Shown piece by piece: positions 60,431-64,000 of a DNA stretch of 64,000 nucleotides. Source of the stretch: Pseudomonadota bacterium (lineage in GTDB: Bacteria; Pseudomonadota; Gammaproteobacteria; Burkholderiales; Burkholderiaceae_F). The DNA lies in assembly GCA_029778535.1 (NCBI GenBank), contig JAKOQB010000002.1, forward strand, positions 1 through 64,000, in the 5' to 3' direction. Under the pieces are notes generated by a model. That model did not search any database. It was not told the DNA's origin and was given only the letters and a program-made list of their open reading frames with translations. Both the position numbers and the translations under genes were made by a program. Numbering within the stretch: the first letter of the stretch is position 1; every line of letters begins with the position of its first letter.

Positions 60431-63400
60431 TCAGCGCGATGTCGCTGCGGTTTCAGCGGCGATCGAAGTCGACTGCCGCAGCGCGCCGGCAAGGCTGCGC
60501 GCGACGTCGCGCGACACCAGCGGCTTGGCGAGCACCTCGATCACCCCGGCGGCGCGCGCGCGCGCGGCCAGTTCGGCGGTCGCGTAGCCGCTCATCAGTA
60601 CGATCGGGATCTCGGGCCGGATGCGGTGGATCTCGGCCGCGAGCTCGGAGCCCGTCATCCCCGGCATCGCTTCGTCCGACAGCACCGCGTCGAAGCGCTG
60701 CGGCTCGGCGCGGAACGATTCGAGCGCGAGCCGGCTCGACGTGAATCCGACCGGCTCGTAGCCGAGCTCGGCCATCATCTCCTCGCCGAGCTGCACCAGC
60801 GGCGTCTCGTCGTCGACCAGCAGGATCGTCTGGCCGGCGCCGTGCGCGATCGGCTCCTCGACGCGCGCGGGCAGCGGCGCGCAGCCCTGCCATGGCAGGT
60901 AGACGGTGAAGGTCGATCCGGCGCCGACCTCGCTTTCGACGTCGATGCCGCCGCCCAGATCCGACACGATGCCGTGCACCAGCGACAGGCCGAGGCCGGT
61001 CCCGACGCCGACCTCCTTGGTGGTGAAGAACGGATCGAAGATGCGGTCGATCACCTGCGGCGCGATACCGGTGCCGGTATCGGACACGCGCAGCCGGATG
61101 TAGCCGCCGGGCGCGATCTCGCCGGTCGCCACGGCGAGCGGCGCCGCCGATTCGAACGTGTCGATAGACACCGCGACCGTGCCCGCCGCGCGGAGCGCCT
61201 GCACCGCGTTCGAACACAGGTTCATCACCACCTGGTGCAGCTGGGTCGGATCGCCGAACACCGCGGCGTCGCCCGCCGCGAGCCTGCGCTGCAGCCGTAC
61301 GCCGGGCGGCAGCGACCCGGCGACGGTGTCGAGCACCTCCGCGACCACCGACTGCACGTGCACGGCGACGCGCTCGCCCATGCCGCTGCGGGAGAACGCC
61401 AGGATGCGCTCGACCAGCGCCTTGGCGCGCATGCCGGCGCTCATCGCGGCGTCGAGGTGGCGCCGCAGGTTGCTGCTCTCGGGCGCGTCCTTCTGCGCCA
61501 TCTCGCCGTAGCCGAGGATCGCGGCCAGGATGTTGTTGAAGTCGTGCGCGATGCCGCCGGCGAGCGTGCCCATCGCCTCGAGCTTCTGCGCCTGCCGCAG
61601 CTGGCCTTCGAGCCGGTCGCGCTCGGCCTCCGCGTGCTTGCGGTCGGTGACGTCCTCGATCGAGCCCGCCATCCGGTACGGGCGCCCGTTGTCGTCGCGC
61701 AGCGCCACGCCGCGGTCGCGGTACCAGCGCCACTGCCCGGACGGATGCAGCATCCGGTACTCGACCTCGAACGTCTTGGTCACGCCGCGCAGGTAATCGG
61801 ACACCGCCTGCCGCACGCGCGCGCGATCGTCGGGGTGATAGGTCCAGTGCGCCAGCCATTCGCGCCGCGGCCGCAGCGGCTCGCCCGGCCCGTGGCCGAA
61901 CAGCAGCTGCGCGCGCGCCGACATGAACACCTGGTCGCCGGCGAGATCCCAGTCCCACACGCCCTGATTGACGCCGGCGATCGCGAGCTGGTAGCGGCGC
62001 TCCGATTCGCGCAGCGCTTCCTCGGTGCGCTTTTGCGCATCGATGTCGCTGACCGATCCCGCCCAGCGGATCGCGCGCCCCGCGGGGTCGCGCACCTGCA
62101 TGCCGCGGAAGCGCACCCACACGTAGCGGCCGTCGGCCGCGCGCACCCGGTATTCGCCGTCGTGGAAGTCGGGCCGGTCGCGCATCTCCCTCTGCGCCCG
62201 CTCGCGGTCGTCGGGATGGAAGCGCGGCGCGATCAGCGCCATCCACTCGGCGCGCGTGCGCAGCGTCTGGTCCGAATCGATGCCGAGAATCTGCAGCGCG
62301 CGCACCGAGGTGAAGTGGCGGTCATTGACGATGTCCCAGTCGAGGATGCCGTCGTTGGCGCCGGCCACCGCAAGCGAGAAGCGCTCTTCGCTCTCGCGCA
62401 GCGCCTGCTCGGCGCGCTTGCGCTCGGTGATGTCGATGTTGGAACCGGCCATCCGCAGCGGCTTGCCGTCGGCGTCGCGGAAGCAGCGCCCGCGCGCGTG
62501 CACCCAGCGCACCTCGCCGTTGCGCAGGACGATCCGGTATTCGAGGTCGTAGCGCGGCGTGAGCCCCGCGATGTGATCGTCGATCGCCTTGTGCACGAGC
62601 GCGCGATCGTCGGGGTGGAACGGCACCCGCGCGATGAATTCGCTGCGCTTCGTCGCGACGAATCCCGCCGGCAGATCGAAGATCTCGACCATCCGCGCCG
62701 ATGCGTACAGCTCGTCGGTCGTCAGGTCCCAGACCCAGTGCGCTTCGTCGGATCCGGTCATCGCGATCGCATAGCGCTGCTCCGACAGCCGCAGCGCTTC
62801 CTCCGCGCGCCGGCGCGCGTCGATGTCGGTGACGGATCCCGCCATCCGCAGCGGCTCGCCGTCGGCGTCGCGGATGCACAGCCCGCGCACGCGCACCCAG
62901 CGCCAGCTTCCGTCCGGGTGGCGCACGCGGTATTCGCCTTCGTAATGCGGCGTCTTGCCGGCCATGTGCGCTTCGATCGCCTCGCGCCGGCGCGGCGCGT
63001 CGTCCGGATGGAACTCGACCTGCCCGAACCATTCCTCGCGCGTCTGCGTCTCGGGTCCGGGCGGCAACCCGTACAGTTCGCGCGCGCGCGCCGAAGCGAA
63101 CACACGATCGGACTTCCGGTCCCAGTCCCAGATGCCATCGTCGGAGCCGGCCACCGCGAGCGCGAAGCGCTCGCGCGTGGCGTCGAGTTTGTCGTGCAAC
63201 GCCGACAGCCGCTCGATCTTGCGCATCAGCAACCACAGCAGGGTGGCCGCGAGCAGCGCCAGCGCCAGCGTGCGCAGCGCGGTACCCCACGCCATCTCGC
63301 GCCACGGCGCCAAGGCCGCGGCAACATCGCGCGTGACGATCACCTCGAGCGGATAGTCGGGCACCGCGCGCGCCGCGCCGAAGCGTTCGCCCCCGTCGAC

Positions 63401-64000
63401 CGGGCTCACCGTCCGCGTCGGCCCCGGCTGGCCCGAGTCGCGCGCCGCGATCATCTGATCGAGCAGCGGGAAGCGCTGGCCGAGCGCGCCCTCGATGGCC
63501 GGATGGCGCGCCAGCAGCGTGCCGCTGCCATGCATCAGCGTGATCTTGGTGCCGGAGTCGAGGCGGACATTGCGGTAGAAGTCCTGGAAGTAATCGATGC
63601 GGCCGCGCGCGCCGACGGTGCCGGCGAACGCGCCCGACGGCGATTCGAGCCGGCGTCCGATCGGGATCACCCACTGCCCGTCGCTCGGGCTGCGCGTGGC
63701 CGCGCCGATCACCAGCCCGGCCTTCGGATCGTCGCGCAGCCGCTGGAAGCCGGGCAGGTACGCGATGTTCAGCTCGGCGCGCGGTGCGAGCCACGACATC
63801 GCCAGCGCATCGCCGTTGGCGCTGTGCATCGACAGGCCGGCGATCTGCCCCAGCCCGACCGACTGCTCGACGAGGTAGTCGTGCAGATCCTCCGGGCTCA
63901 GGCGCGCCAGCCGGCCGCGGCGATATTCGGCGGCGATGTGGCGCAGCACGACGTCGATCGCCTGCACGCTGCGCGCGGTCTGTTCCGCGACGATGCGCGC
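60431..64000 (-). CDS. Hybrid sensor histidine kinase with four PAS domains and a C-terminal receiver (5' end outside)
   Basis: 1189 residues are in the window and the frame is open at the right edge, so the N-terminus and probably a first membrane helix are missing. In order: an extracytoplasmic sensor region of dCache type (about 235 residues), a membrane helix (LRTLALALLAATLLWLLM), four PAS/PAC units each containing a W-D-W/L-type motif (WDWD in the first and fourth), HisKA with GGIAHDFNNILAAI, HATPase with NLCSNAVQALRAAG and GIAPQVIDRIFDPFFTTK, and a receiver domain with FDAVLSDEAMPGMTG whose Asp is the phosphoacceptor. The signal is unknown. No partner response regulator is visible. Confidence 0.92.
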   Translation of the reverse strand, partial: ARIVAEQTARSVQAIDVVLRHIAAEYRRGRLARLSPEDLHDYLVEQSVGLGQIAGLSMHSANGDALAMSWLAPRAELNIAYLPGFQRLRDDPKAGLVIGAATRSPSDGQWVIPIGRRLESPSGAFAGTVGARGRIDYFQDFYRNVRLDSGTKITLMHGSGTLLARHPAIEGALGQRFPLLDQMIAARDSGQPGPTRTVSPVDGGERFGAARAVPDYPLEVIVTRDVAAALAPWREMAWGTALRTLALALLAATLLWLLMRKIERLSALHDKLDATRERFALAVAGSDDGIWDWDRKSDRVFASARARELYGLPPGPETQTREEWFGQVEFHPDDAPRRREAIEAHMAGKTPHYEGEYRVRHPDGSWRWVRVRGLCIRDADGEPLRMAGSVTDIDARRRAEEALRLSEQRYAIAMTGSDEAHWVWDLTTDELYASARMVEIFDLPAGFVATKRSEFIARVPFHPDDRALVHKAIDDHIAGLTPRYDLEYRIVLRNGEVRWVHARGRCFRDADGKPLRMAGSNIDITERKRAEQALRESEERFSLAVAGANDGILDWDIVNDRHFTSVRALQILGIDSDQTLRTRAEWMALIAPRFHPDDRERAQREMRDRPDFHDGEYRVRAADGRYVWVRFRGMQVRDPAGRAIRWAGSVSDIDAQKRTEEALRESERRYQLAIAGVNQGVWDWDLAGDQVFMSARAQLLFGHGPGEPLRPRREWLAHWTYHPDDRARVRQAVSDYLRGVTKTFEVEYRMLHPSGQWRWYRDRGVALRDDNGRPYRMAGSIEDVTDRKHAEAERDRLEGQLRQAQKLEAMGTLAGGIAHDFNNILAAILGYGEMAQKDAPESSNLRRHLDAAMSAGMRAKALVERILAFSRSGMGERVAVHVQSVVAEVLDTVAGSLPPGVRLQRRLAAGDAAVFGDPTQLHQVVMNLCSNAVQALRAAGTVAVSIDTFESAAPLAVATGEIAPGGYIRLRVSDTGTGIAPQVIDRIFDPFFTTKEVGVGTGLGLSLVHGIVSDLGGGIDVESEVGAGSTFTVYLPWQGCAPLPARVEEPIAHGAGQTILLVDDETPLVQLGEEMMAELGYEPVGFTSSRLALESFRAEPQRFDAVLSDEAMPGMTGSELAAEIHRIRPEIPIVLMSGYATAELAARARAAGVIEVLAKPLVSRDVARSLAGALRQSTSIAAETAATSR

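Overview
The window is a GC-rich bacterial chromosome segment, coding almost wall to wall, with no rRNA, tRNA, CRISPR array or transposase that I can see. The accessory genes (DUF4148-like, DUF1127, DUF2917 beside a GNAT, PagL, an MHS-type MFS carrier, malonyl-CoA decarboxylase, an RND pump with its own outer-membrane factor) suggest a betaproteobacterium, probably Burkholderiales. That placement is inferred from gene content, not from a phylogeny.

Layout. 0-6 kb: the tail of a response regulator, then a bacteriohemerythrin, a methyltransferase and a minus-strand set (sterol-desaturase-like, TVP38-like, DsrE-like) divergent from an ArsR-rhodanese fusion regulator. These are followed by a PadR regulator, a small periplasmic c-type cytochrome and a decayed ethylbenzene-dehydrogenase-like gene. 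6.3-34.3 kb: an anaerobic-looking energy block. It holds frdCAB (Wolinella-type dihaem quinol:fumarate reductase) on the minus strand. Divergent from it are a fused NfnAB/SudAB-like flavoprotein, a rubrerythrin-like protein, pyruvate:ferredoxin oxidoreductase, a PreA-like dihydroorotate-dehydrogenase homologue, a 2[4Fe-4S] ferredoxin, a CBS protein, an ArsB/NhaD-type carrier and a complete nuoA-N operon. Three FNR-like boxes (TTGAY-N4-RTCAA) sit at the frd/nfn divergent promoter region and upstream of nuoA, so the block may be oxygen-regulated as a unit.

34.4-45.3 kb: a CBS protein and a Ser/Thr kinase, then a Dpp/Opp-type peptide ABC transporter with an aspartoacylase-like M14 hydrolase and an M20 peptidase, a plausible peptide uptake and breakdown cluster. 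45.4-58.5 kb: an LRAT-like protein, a DUF4148-like protein, a GST, PagL, a VOC protein, an RND efflux operon with a perfect palindromic candidate operator, malonyl-CoA decarboxylase with an MFS carrier, and a PEP-mutase-family enzyme. 58.5-64 kb: a solitary HPr, several small stress-type ORFs under a LysR-type palindrome, and a large hybrid histidine kinase that runs off the right edge.

The most striking structural feature is the number of palindromic repeat elements. At least five sequence families are present, mostly between genes of the same operon. In the nuo operon they have entered coding sequence: one family lies in frame inside nuoG, and copies of another form the C-terminal tails of NuoI (including its stop codon) and NuoM.

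How it may work together: PFOR and the Nfn-like protein would exchange electrons between pyruvate, ferredoxin and NAD(P)H. Nuo would pass NADH electrons to quinone with ion pumping, and FrdCAB would discharge quinol to fumarate. Rubrerythrin would protect these oxygen-sensitive enzymes.
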